Positions 43,848 through 52,497 of a DNA stretch of 64,000 nucleotides are shown here, piece after piece. A program made the translations under genes and the position numbers. Position 1 is the stretch's first letter; the number at the start of each line of letters is the position of its first letter. The DNA is taken from NCBI RefSeq assembly GCF_005870035.1, contig NZ_SWJG01000001.1, positions 2,157,639 through 2,221,638 of the forward strand, given 5' to 3'. Source of the stretch: Spirosoma lacussanchae (GTDB lineage: Bacteria; Bacteroidota; Bacteroidia; Cytophagales; Spirosomataceae). The notes beneath the pieces were generated by a model. It ran no database searches and was not told the DNA's origin. It saw nothing but the letters and a program-made list of their open reading frames with translations.

Positions 43848-46800
43848 TTAAAAACTTCCCAGGTAATTACGCTGTTTCAGAATCGGTGCCACTACCTCGT
43901 TGGCTAGCTGCACGGCATCGGCCGACGACTCGCCCAGCTCGATCCGTATGGCCGTGACCGTATGCGACCGACCGTTGGGAGTCGGGGCAAAAAAAACATA
44001 CCAGCCGTCGTTTTGCTGCTCGCCCTGTACGATGCGTTCGGGGGTGCCGGTCTTACCAGCTACCCGAGCCACGCTGATTTTAGCCCGTCCGCCCGGATTC
44101 GATTGCTCAATCATGAACGACGTCAGCTGCCGGGCGTAGTCGGCTTGTCGGGCCAGGGGTTTGGCAGACCCCAGGGGTTGTGATTTGCCGGCCCGTTTCA
44201 GCACGTAGCGCGAGGGTTGCATGCGACCGTTGTTGGCGATACCAGCCGCCATACGGGCCAGCGACGCGGGTGTTGAGGTCAGTTTTCCCTGTCCCCACGC
44301 CAGCCCCGAGAACTCGCTGCGGTACCGGCGGGGGTATCGGGTACTCTGGTATAAGTTACGCCGAACGACAAACGACGAGTCGCGCCAGTGCTGCCGGATC
44401 TGCTGCTGCTCGGCTCCGGTATGCGTATCCGCGAACGAATAGCCACCCATCAGGTCGACGTTCATCCCCGTAGCCAGGTAAAGGTCGGCAAGTTCGTTGT
44501 CGAGGGTGTTGTCATTAGCGGCCCGGATGAAGTAAACGTTGCTTGACCGGACAATCGCTTTTCGCATGTCGACGGCTTCACCGCAGGGTTCCGACTCCCG
44601 CGTGCCGCGCCGGATGATCTCCGCGCACGAAATGGGGTAACTGACTTCAGACGCCGATGAGCCCAGCTTGTTGAACGCAGCCATTGCCGTCAGGATTTTG
44701 GCCGTTGAGCCGGGGGCGGTAGCGTAGGTCATGCCCAGGTCGCGCTCGGTGACCAGATAGGGCAGTTTAAGTCGATCCCGATCGGGCAACAGCATCGTTT
44801 CGGGCGTTTTCAGATTCGGCAGCGGGTACATAGCCGAAGCCAGCACATCGCCCGATGCCGCATCCATCACCACAACCGACAGTCGTTTGGTCGTAAAGGC
44901 CGACTGGGCGAGGGCATTTTGCAGGGCAACCTGTAACTCGGCGTTGACGCTCAGGTGCAGATCGCGGTTGCGGGCTTTGCGCTGCGCCACCTCGCGGCTG
45001 TCGATACCCGCCCGGAGGGCCGGGGCCAGCTCCCGGTAGTCGTAGACCGACAGGGTGCGGGTCTGCTGGACCGAGGGGCTGAACCGGTCGGCGCGGTATC
45101 GGGTGGCAACCAGGGTTGTTTTACGGGGACGACTATTGAAGCCGCGCAACTCGCTGAAGTGGGTCGCTTCGGCGTAGTAACCGTTGCTCTGCCCCCAGAA
45201 AAGCTGGGTGTTGAGGTCGCCGGTCCAGAAAAACAGCTGCTCGCCAAACGGGTAATAGCGTTGCAGCCGTTTCTGGGTCAGACGGGATAGCTCCTCGGGG
45301 GCCAGCCCGCTCTGCCGCAGCCGGGCGCGCTGCTGGTTGATCAGCTGCGGTGAGCTGGTGGCCAGGACCAGCCCATTCCGGTCGTAGAGCGTACCCGAAG
45401 CCAACACACGCGTCAGCCGCTCGATCCGGGGGTTGTAGCTATAGACCGGATCACCGGTGCGGGTAACGACGCGGGCGGGCCGCACAATGTATTCGTCGCC
45501 CCGCCAGCCGATAATCGGCATCAGCCTGCCGATCAGGATGACTACTCCCAGCAAAAACCCGGCAATACCGGCCATCAACACCCCGTCATACTGCTTCTCC
45601 AGATACTGCCGTTGTTCGGCCTGGCCGGGTCGGTTGGCCACGCTGAAAACGACTCCCATGGCCAGCAGATTGATTATCAAAGATATTTTGCCGTAACTCA
45701 GAAACGGTACGCTGATGCCGGTCAGGGGCAGCAGTCCGAGCGATCCGCTGGCGATGATCAGAAACTGAATGCCGGTCGATATGGCAATACCGGCCACCAG
45801 GAAAAAGCTGAATGGCTGGCCAGCCCGGCGGGCGTGCAGAAAAAGCCGGTGGAGCAGCAGCCCCATCAGCAGAAATACGGCAATGACGCCCAGCCCGCCC
45901 AGCTCTTCGCCTACGCTGGGCAGTATCATATCGGTATGGGCGGCTGGCATGGCATTGGCAAATCCTTTGCCCAGACCCTGTCCGGTCCAGCCCCCCGATG
46001 CCAGGGTCCAGAAGCTGTGGGCCAGATGATCACCCCCGTACACATCGTTGTCCCAGGGGTTAAGCCACATGGCTTTTCGATCGGCCAGCCGGTCACCCAC
46101 GAAGGGCAGCTGATCGCCGAAAGTGAACATGGCCATGACGAGCAGTAGCAATACCGGAGCCTCAGTCAGCAAAGCGCCCCAGCCCAGCGCCGTTCGCGAC
46201 CGCGCTTCGCCCTGCCAGACCATATAGGCCACCAGGGCCGCCAGGGTCAGCAGCGTTGCCAGACTGCCGGGTAAAAACCATAGCGCAACGCCGTAGCCCA
46301 GTCCGGTGGCCAGGGTCAGGGAGAGGTTACCGCGGGCAATGCTGTAGAAAAGCAGAAAGGTAAAGCACACAACCAGCGCTGGCCCCATGTCGCCCAGCAG
46401 CAGGTATAGCAGCATAAGAACCCCGGCCCCGGCCAGCGCACCGGCGCTCACGGCAAATCGCCAGCGCAGGTCGGGCAGTTGCCGAAGCTGTTGCTCATGG
46501 GCTGCGAAGAACCCGGCAAAAAACAGCAGGAGCAGGTATTTGGTGATTTCGCTGGGCTGAAACGTCAACCCCAGCACCGACAGGTTAACCCGGACACCAC
46601 TGCCTTCTGGCCCCGACCCGATCAGCAGGGTAAGAAACGCCAGCCCCAGCGCGAGAACCAGCCAGGTCCAGCCCGATAGCCGCACCGACGATCGACTTTG
46701 GAAGGTGACGAGCCAGTCAAACCGCCAGTCGGCGTAAAAACGACCTGCATTCAGCTGCGACAGAACCGCCATACCCGCCAGCCCGGCGGCAACGCCCTGT

Positions 46801-47825
46801 AGCGTTTGCCAGGCGTAAAGCATATCCTGCACCGGGTCCTGAATGGCCAGCAGCGTCAGTATCGAAATGCCTGTCAGCAGCATCAGCACGGGTAACAGCA
46901 GCGGGTCGGGCGCAAACCGCCGGAGCGACCAGAACCCCTGAACGGCCCAGAACGCCAGCAGAAACAGGCCGGCTATGGCCCAGAACTGAGCGGTGAAGGC
47001 CGAGGGCGTACGTACCGTAAAGGCATGGTCGGTCTTGAGCTGGCCGTAAACGACAGAGCCAATGAGCCGGAGCTGATGCGGCCGGCCGGTGAACGAAAAC
47101 TGCGGATCGCGGCTGAGTCGGCTGGTTCCTTTGCGGCTCCCAAACTCAAAACCGGGTTTCATCGGCACCACGCTATAGCCCGATCCATCGGTCAGACCCG
47201 TAAAGGAAAACCGGCCGTCGGCGTCGGTTCGGGCGTAGGTAAAGCGGTCGGGAAGGGTGTCGGGGCGGGCCGTGGCGGGGTGTTGCCTGAGTTGCACCAG
47301 CACGTCGGCCATCGGCTGGTCGTCCCGCAGAACCCGGCCCGACAGGCTCACCGAGCCTGTACCAGCACTGACGGTAGCGGCATAGGGGCGCGGATTGGTT
47401 TGCTCCCGCCGGTACAAAACCGAATCGAACCCCATCTGCTGGCGGGATGCCTGGAGTCGACTCTGAAAATCGACTCCGCCAATGCGGCTGCGCCAGACCA
47501 CGGGAGCCAGCACGGCGAACTGTCGTTTGTTGATAGCCCCCAGGTTCTCGGGCGCACCGTACTGGTTAAGTTTGGTAGCCAGCGAATCGGCAACCAGCGC
47601 CCTGTCTTTCGGGTCGGTATAGTAGTTGCCGCTATTGAGCAACCGCTGGATAGCGGCCGGTTTCAGGCCGGGCGTCAGGGCGAGGGCCTGCCCGCTGGCC
47701 AGGGCGTCGCTGGCGCGGTCAAGGTCAGGGTACAGATTCAGGTACAGCCGGGCAAACAGCAGCAGAAGCATGCCGGAAGCGCCGAGGAGATACAGACGTC
47801 CTGACGAAGGGGAAGCTGGGGTCAT
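43848..47825 (-). CDS. single-chain RodA/FtsW glycosyltransferase - penicillin-binding protein fusion
   Basis: A 1325-residue inner-membrane peptidoglycan synthase. Residues 1-30 are a membrane anchor, 31-280 are extracytoplasmic and include a carboxypeptidase-regulatory-like beta domain (about 155-240, VSLSGRVLRDDQPMADVLVQL...DADGRFSFTGL). Residues about 280-750 are the SEDS polymerase with FQPSEITKYLLLLF, the essential-type aspartate Asp632 in AHTDMILPSVGEELGGLG, and VPFLSYGKISLI. A further helix (about 785-810) leads to a class B PBP with dimerisation region and transpeptidase motifs Ser1040-x-x-Lys1043 (PGSTAKI), SSN 1094-1096 and KTG 1258-1260. SEDS and bPBP are normally separate partner proteins; here they are covalently joined in one frame. 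The kinase gene lies 55 bp upstream. Confidence 0.95.
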   Translation of the reverse strand: MTPASPSSGRLYLLGASGMLLLLFARLYLNLYPDLDRASDALASGQALALTPGLKPAAIQRLLNSGNYYTDPKDRALVADSLATKLNQYGAPENLGAINKRQFAVLAPVVWRSRIGGVDFQSRLQASRQQMGFDSVLYRREQTNPRPYAATVSAGTGSVSLSGRVLRDDQPMADVLVQLRQHPATARPDTLPDRFTYARTDADGRFSFTGLTDGSGYSVVPMKPGFEFGSRKGTSRLSRDPQFSFTGRPHQLRLIGSVVYGQLKTDHAFTVRTPSAFTAQFWAIAGLFLLAFWAVQGFWSLRRFAPDPLLLPVLMLLTGISILTLLAIQDPVQDMLYAWQTLQGVAAGLAGMAVLSQLNAGRFYADWRFDWLVTFQSRSSVRLSGWTWLVLALGLAFLTLLIGSGPEGSGVRVNLSVLGLTFQPSEITKYLLLLFFAGFFAAHEQQLRQLPDLRWRFAVSAGALAGAGVLMLLYLLLGDMGPALVVCFTFLLFYSIARGNLSLTLATGLGYGVALWFLPGSLATLLTLAALVAYMVWQGEARSRTALGWGALLTEAPVLLLLVMAMFTFGDQLPFVGDRLADRKAMWLNPWDNDVYGGDHLAHSFWTLASGGWTGQGLGKGFANAMPAAHTDMILPSVGEELGGLGVIAVFLLMGLLLHRLFLHARRAGQPFSFFLVAGIAISTGIQFLIIASGSLGLLPLTGISVPFLSYGKISLIINLLAMGVVFSVANRPGQAEQRQYLEKQYDGVLMAGIAGFLLGVVILIGRLMPIIGWRGDEYIVRPARVVTRTGDPVYSYNPRIERLTRVLASGTLYDRNGLVLATSSPQLINQQRARLRQSGLAPEELSRLTQKRLQRYYPFGEQLFFWTGDLNTQLFWGQSNGYYAEATHFSELRGFNSRPRKTTLVATRYRADRFSPSVQQTRTLSVYDYRELAPALRAGIDSREVAQRKARNRDLHLSVNAELQVALQNALAQSAFTTKRLSVVVMDAASGDVLASAMYPLPNLKTPETMLLPDRDRLKLPYLVTERDLGMTYATAPGSTAKILTAMAAFNKLGSSASEVSYPISCAEIIRRGTRESEPCGEAVDMRKAIVRSSNVYFIRAANDNTLDNELADLYLATGMNVDLMGGYSFADTHTGAEQQQIRQHWRDSSFVVRRNLYQSTRYPRRYRSEFSGLAWGQGKLTSTPASLARMAAGIANNGRMQPSRYVLKRAGKSQPLGSAKPLARQADYARQLTSFMIEQSNPGGRAKISVARVAGKTGTPERIVQGEQQNDGWYVFFAPTPNGRSHTVTAIRIELGESSADAVQLANEVVAPILKQRNYLGSF

Positions 47826-47880
47826 AGAGTCAAACGGTGGTACTGGTGCGCATCAGATGAAGGGGGCAGGTCCGGGTCGA

Positions 47881-49539
47881 TCAATCCAGGGAGTCAGACT
47901 CGTCGGATTCGTCATCGTCGGGGCTTTCCATAATCGTCATCAACGAATCCAGGTCGGGCGCAAACCGGTGATTAATCACTTTGCAGGTAACCCGAACGCC
48001 CCGGTCGCTGTTGGGGGCCGTACGGGTCAGGGTCATATTGGGGCCAACGGGGCTGAAAAACACATTTTCGGACTTGTACAGGCCGCCATTGTCCTTGTAG
48101 TAATTGACCCGCACCGCCACCGATGCAAAGTCAACCGAACTGGGGTTACGCAGCTGAATCTTCACGTTTTTGATGCCCCCGAAGAAACCAACCTTAAAAT
48201 CGGTAACCTCGGCACTTAGCTCACCAACGGCGGCTTTTGCCTGCTGTTTGCGCAGGGTTTGTTGCCGTTCGGCTTCCTCCTGTTGCTGCCGGAGGGTCTC
48301 TTTATCCAGCGCAGCGGAGTCGGTCGTGATGCCGTCGAGGCCCGTACCCGCTGGCGCTTCGGTGCTGGTTTCTGTCCGACTGCCGGTCTGTTTCGGGAGC
48401 AGGAAGAAGTAGTACACACCGGCTCCCGCCAGTAACACGGTCAACGCCAGTATAGCCCACGACAGTCCGCCCGACACCGACTGGCGCGGCCGGCGGGGCT
48501 GCGGAGCCGGTGGAGCAGCGGCTGCATGCGTGGCCGGGGGCTCGGCCAGCGGTTGAGAAGGGCGCGTTGCGGTGGTTGTTGCGGCTGGTACTCCGGGAGC
48601 CGGGGTGGCGGGCGCAGGCGTGTAGGCGGGACCCGCTACCGTCACAGTCGGCGGAATGGAAACGGGGCGGGCGTTGCTGGACCGGTTGGCCTGCAGGTAG
48701 TTCAGCTCAGCCTGTTTGAGTAGCCACGTTAGCTCGTCGGGGTCACTGATCCGGTCGGCGGCTTTTTTCTGCAGCAGTCCCCGCAACAAATCGTTAAAAT
48801 GGCTGAGCGGCTGACTGACCGCATCGACCGTCAGGACGGGGGGGGCTTCGGTCAGTACCTTGTTCATGAACGTGACAATTCCCGAATGATCGTCGAGCGC
48901 GAAGGGTACGCTGCCGTGCAGACATTCGTACAGCACCACCCCCAGCGAGTAATAATCCGTGGCTATGCCCACCCCTTTGGGATCATTGAATTGCTCGGGC
49001 GATGCGTATTCGTAGGTCATCAGCGACTGGCCGGTCAGGGTGTTCGACTGTTCATGCAGCCGCGCCACGCCAAAGTCGGTGAGGAGGAAATGCAGCTCAC
49101 CGCTCGGCAGGGGCCGGTACAGGATATTCTCCGGCTTGATGTCGCGGTGGATGATGCCCTGCGGATGGATGGCTTTGAACGCACTGGCCATCTGTAGCCC
49201 CAGCCGGATCGTGGTGGGTACGTCGATGCGCTGCTGACCGGCGAAGAGGTTCTTCAGGCTGCCGCCTTCAATCAGCTCCATAACGATGTAAGGCAGTTCG
49301 GCTTCGACCTGCACCTCCCGCACTTTAACAATGTTAGGATGGGCAATGCTGGTCATAATGGCCGACTCTCGCTGGAACCGCCGAATGGTCTCGGCATCGG
49401 TGTTGAGCGCGAAGTGCTTGATGGCCACCAGATCGCCCGTGGCCAGATGACGGGCTTTGAGGATGCGGGCGTTGCTGCGCCCCAGCTCACTCAGCACCTC
49501 ATAGCCAGGAAATCGGGTGTCGAATCGTATGGTGGACAT
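47881..49539 (-). CDS. membrane Ser/Thr protein kinase (Hanks type)
   Basis: A 552-residue kinase with cytosolic catalytic domain (13-275), Pro/Ala-rich linker, one transmembrane helix (about 358-381), a coiled segment and an extracytoplasmic C-terminal domain (about 440-540) ending in an acidic tail. Lys41 (VAIKHF), Glu58, HRDIKPEN (131-138) and DFG (155-157) are intact, so catalysis is expected. The glycine-rich loop is degenerate: after Gly20 the second and third glycines are Ser22 and Arg25. There are no PASTA repeats; the C-terminal domain is unfamiliar. The ATG overlaps the stop of the PP2C gene by one base. Confidence 0.93.
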   Translation of the reverse strand: MSTIRFDTRFPGYEVLSELGRSNARILKARHLATGDLVAIKHFALNTDAETIRRFQRESAIMTSIAHPNIVKVREVQVEAELPYIVMELIEGGSLKNLFAGQQRIDVPTTIRLGLQMASAFKAIHPQGIIHRDIKPENILYRPLPSGELHFLLTDFGVARLHEQSNTLTGQSLMTYEYASPEQFNDPKGVGIATDYYSLGVVLYECLHGSVPFALDDHSGIVTFMNKVLTEAPPVLTVDAVSQPLSHFNDLLRGLLQKKAADRISDPDELTWLLKQAELNYLQANRSSNARPVSIPPTVTVAGPAYTPAPATPAPGVPAATTTATRPSQPLAEPPATHAAAAPPAPQPRRPRQSVSGGLSWAILALTVLLAGAGVYYFFLLPKQTGSRTETSTEAPAGTGLDGITTDSAALDKETLRQQQEEAERQQTLRKQQAKAAVGELSAEVTDFKVGFFGGIKNVKIQLRNPSSVDFASVAVRVNYYKDNGGLYKSENVFFSPVGPNMTLTRTAPNSDRGVRVTCKVINHRFAPDLDSLMTIMESPDDDESDESDSLD

Positions 49540-50984
49540 TAGGGACGTACGGGTTTGGGTGAATCGGTCTGGCTTTGTACGCTAACCTGAATAACGGCAT
49601 TCTGGAAGCTGTCTTGCCGGATTTCTGCGCGAATGGGCAGGTCTACCTGTTGAAAATGGACCCTGACAAGCTGCAACTTCGTTTCGCGGCTGGTTTCAAT
49701 GCCTGTCTTAAATCCACTGATCACTATGTTTTCTAAACGAGTCGGTCCCGCACGCAGTATACGTAACGCTACGGCCGACCGCATCGTATCGGCGGGCACC
49801 AGTACCGTTAACCGCTCCGTACCGATGATGCTCTGCAGCGAATCGGCGAGGAGCAGGGGCGAGTTGAGCCGGATGGTGTCGGGGGGCAGCACCAGGCGTT
49901 TGTCGGCACTCTGGTACGCCACCCGAAGCAGTGAGTCGAGCGGACTGGCCGGTGGTAGTTCGGTTGCCGGCGCCCCGCTCGTCAGGCTGTCGGCTGGAGT
50001 GCTTGCATTTTCGGCCGTACCCGTCGGGTCTGCTGCCTGATTCTGGTACCATAAAAAACCGGCTACTCCCGCAGCCAGCAGGCCGAGCACCAGCCAGCGG
50101 CCGGTCCGGTTGCCAGTTTGTGGCCGGGTCGATGCCGTGGGCGCCGGAGCGGGCGTCGTTGCGGCTGTCGGCAGTGGGGCGGGCGCCACCATCCGATCTG
50201 GCCGGGGCTGGCTGGCCGACGGCTGGCGGGATGGCTGGGCGGTGTTGGTAGCCAGCACGACCGTAATATTATCGTTGCCGCCCGCGTCGTTGGCCAGCCT
50301 CACCAGGTCTGAGGCTTTTTCAGGAAGGGCTTTTTTCTGGTCCAGCACCGATCGGATCTGGGCCTGGGTAATCATATCGGTCAGCCCATCGCTGCAGAGT
50401 AAGAGCTGATCGCCCGGCTGGAAATCGGCTTCGCCCGATTCGAGAAAATCAGGATCGTCGACCCGGTGGGCGGCCGACCCGACTTCGCGCAGAATCTCGT
50501 TTCGGCGGGGGTGTTGCATGGCTTCCGCTTCGGTCAGCTCGCTGGCATCTTCCCGAACCCCAACCAGCGAGTGGTCGTGGGTCAGTTTGGTAAGGGTACC
50601 CTGCCGATAACGGTACAGGCGGGTGTCGCCCACATGCGCAAAAAAAAGTTTCCTGGACTGGCTATCGACAACGGCAACCGTCAGCACACAGCACATCTGC
50701 GCCAGCGCCCGATCCTGCTGCCGCCGGGTGTTGATCTGGTTATTGGCAAAAACGACCGCTTCGCGTAGCATGGAAAGCGGGTTTCCGGTTGGGGTGGTCA
50801 TGTACTGGGAGATCGACTCCTGCGCAATGGCCGCAGCCTGATCTCCGCCCGCATAACCCCCAACGCCATCAATCACCGCCAGCAGCGCACTGCCTTCCGC
50901 CCAGATCGGGGCACAGATAAACGTATCCTGGTTATCGGTTCGGCGCTGGCCGACATCGGTCTGACCGGTAATTTCTAACGACAT
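49539..50984 (-). CDS. membrane PP2C-type Ser/Thr phosphatase with extracytoplasmic beta domain
   Basis: A 481-residue protein expected to reverse the operon kinase. Residues 1-245 form the PPM catalytic domain with metal-binding aspartates in RTDNQD (16-20), Asp39 (VIDGVGGYAGG), Asp199 (CSDGLTDM) and Asp238 (GGNDNIT). A Pro/Ala/Thr linker leads to a transmembrane helix (about 296-313, GRWLVLGLLAAGVAGFLW). The remaining about 165 residues are outside; the pattern RLENIVISGFKTGIETSRETKLQLVRVHFQQVDLPI suggests a short right-handed beta-helix. The actinobacterial counterpart PstP has only a short external tail, so the sensor-like domain is notable. Confidence 0.92.
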   Translation of the reverse strand: MSLEITGQTDVGQRRTDNQDTFICAPIWAEGSALLAVIDGVGGYAGGDQAAAIAQESISQYMTTPTGNPLSMLREAVVFANNQINTRRQQDRALAQMCCVLTVAVVDSQSRKLFFAHVGDTRLYRYRQGTLTKLTHDHSLVGVREDASELTEAEAMQHPRRNEILREVGSAAHRVDDPDFLESGEADFQPGDQLLLCSDGLTDMITQAQIRSVLDQKKALPEKASDLVRLANDAGGNDNITVVLATNTAQPSRQPSASQPRPDRMVAPAPLPTAATTPAPAPTASTRPQTGNRTGRWLVLGLLAAGVAGFLWYQNQAADPTGTAENASTPADSLTSGAPATELPPASPLDSLLRVAYQSADKRLVLPPDTIRLNSPLLLADSLQSIIGTERLTVLVPADTMRSAVALRILRAGPTRLENIVISGFKTGIETSRETKLQLVRVHFQQVDLPIRAEIRQDSFQNAVIQVSVQSQTDSPKPVRP

Positions 50985-51061
50985 CGAATTCGATTACTGG
51001 TTAATATTATGTACACGCATTTCCTCGCCATTCACTCAATCGCCCAATCAAAAATCATCAC

Positions 51062-51145
51062 TTACCGGGGCAGGTTTCGGAAGTGCTGAACGACGAGGGC
51101 GACGACAAACAGGAGCAGCAGCACCGCAAGCAGGGCGTCTAGCAT
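51062..51145 (-). CDS. 27-residue single-helix membrane peptide
   Basis: A frame of 27 codons encoding MLDALLAVLLLLFVVALVVQ followed by HFRNLPR: one hydrophobic helix with a basic C-terminal end, a classic small bitopic protein. Its ATG lies four bases after the stop of the upstream FHA gene, and it is followed by the PP2C gene, so it sits inside the operon in a position suited to translational coupling. Longer in-frame starts run into the FHA gene and give non-membrane sequence. No homology call can be made at this length; a regulatory partner of the kinase, phosphatase or SEDS-PBP is possible. Confidence 0.55.
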   Translation of the reverse strand: MLDALLAVLLLLFVVALVVQHFRNLPR

Positions 51146-51149
51146 AGGG

Positions 51150-52148
51150 TCAGACTGTACGTTGAAAATGAAGGGTAACCATGTTGTTGAGCAACACCTG
51201 CGCCGTATCGGGCAGCGGGTACCACTGTGGGCTGGCGGGTTCGCTTCGCGCAATCAGCTGCTCGTTGACCCGGGTTTCGTTGCGGCTGAACGAGGCTATC
51301 TGAAACGAACCGGAAGCGTCGTGGTAGCGAATCCGGGCGTGGGGGTTCGAAACGTAGGCCGATTCGAGCAGCAGGTAGTTCGGGAAGTGCTGGTTGTCGG
51401 GTTCTTTGCGGGCTATCACGATCTCGCGGTCGCGCATCCGGCAGTTGCCTTCTTTATTCAGTTCGGCCAGGTAATAGGATATCTCGGCCAGCACATCGCC
51501 GGGTTTCTGGGGCTGGCTGGGGGCCATGCGGGTACCGCTGCCTACCGCCAGAGGGGCCGGGGGTGCGGCTGTATCGAACCCAAACCGTACCACAAACGCA
51601 CCCGGCTCGCGGAAGTCGATATGCTGGAACATATTCAGGTCTACGTCTACCTTCTCGTAGCGGTTGGTTTGCCGAACCCGGCGCGTCACGTTGAGTCGGT
51701 CGGGCGTCTGGCTCTGTGCGTTGCCGGGCAGAATACCGGTCAGCGCCCCTACCACGAACACATCGGTCGGGCTGACGGGCTCCCCGCCGAACTCGCGCCC
51801 GCCCCCGAATTTGAAGAACCAGCTGGACGCTACCGGTACCACCCGTTCATACGACGGCTTCTGCGCGTCGATACTGCTCATGAACGCGTTGACGGCTTCG
51901 TTGACAATGACCGGAAACGCATTTTGCCGTTCCTCGTAGGTATCGGGGTGCAGAATGATGAGAAAATGGGCGTTGAAGAGCAGGCTGGAACCGACGGACT
52001 CGCGCCGGATAGACTCCTCAAACGAGGATACCAGTTCGTGCAGAATCCGCGTGTTGGTAATGGTAGCAGTCGGGTTGGACTGGGCGTCGCTGGTCGGGAC
52101 CAGGAGCTTGCCCAGTTTACTAAACCAGGTCGTTGGCTGATTGGCCAT
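51150..52148 (-). CDS. FhaA-like protein with degenerate FHA domain
   Basis: A 332-residue cytosolic protein starting at the ATG at 52148. Residues 25-100 (TRILHELVSSFEESIRRESVGSSLLFNAHFLIILHP) recall the DUF3662 N-terminal domain of actinobacterial FhaA. After a linker with Pro/Ala, residues 240-332 have the FHA strand pattern with IVIARKE (in place of GR), VSNPHARI (266-273, keeping Ser and His) and SRNETRVN (288-295). Phosphothreonine binding is plausible although the first motif has lost its glycine. It is the first gene of the minus-strand cell-wall signalling operon, followed by the 27-residue peptide and PP2C. Confidence 0.75.
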   Translation of the reverse strand: MANQPTTWFSKLGKLLVPTSDAQSNPTATITNTRILHELVSSFEESIRRESVGSSLLFNAHFLIILHPDTYEERQNAFPVIVNEAVNAFMSSIDAQKPSYERVVPVASSWFFKFGGGREFGGEPVSPTDVFVVGALTGILPGNAQSQTPDRLNVTRRVRQTNRYEKVDVDLNMFQHIDFREPGAFVVRFGFDTAAPPAPLAVGSGTRMAPSQPQKPGDVLAEISYYLAELNKEGNCRMRDREIVIARKEPDNQHFPNYLLLESAYVSNPHARIRYHDASGSFQIASFSRNETRVNEQLIARSEPASPQWYPLPDTAQVLLNNMVTLHFQRTV

Positions 52149-52409
52149 GGATGAATACAAGAAGGATGCTTGCTACAGGGTTAACGGTGTGGGTGAAAAA
52201 ATCTGTCAGACCAGGCCTGTTTTTTGAATCCGGCACCGCTACAGGCTCAAAACGAAAACCGCGAAAGATAGTCGGCCTTCACCAGTTTCATCGCTAATCT
52301 TTGTAAGCGGTGGTTAAAACGGGCAGACAGCAGCTCTCAGCTACCCGACAGTGACGGACCCGCGACCGGTGGTGAACAGACATAGAGCCAGTCTGTCAGG
52401 TTAGTTTCG

Positions 52410-52417
52410 TAGGTTTG
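52410..52417 (+). promoter_or_regulatory. possible -7 box of the MBL-fold gene
   Basis: TAGGTTTG matches TAnnTTTG exactly, about 80 bases before the GTG start at 52498; a second, one-mismatch box TATCTTTA lies at 52469-52476. No -33 TTG at correct spacing is clear for either. Confidence 0.35.
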
Positions 52418-52497
52418 CCACCAACAGGTCGGTTAGTGGCTGCGAGCCCGGCTCCGCAATCGCCCGGCTATCTTTACGTCTTACTGTTTGTTTAGCT

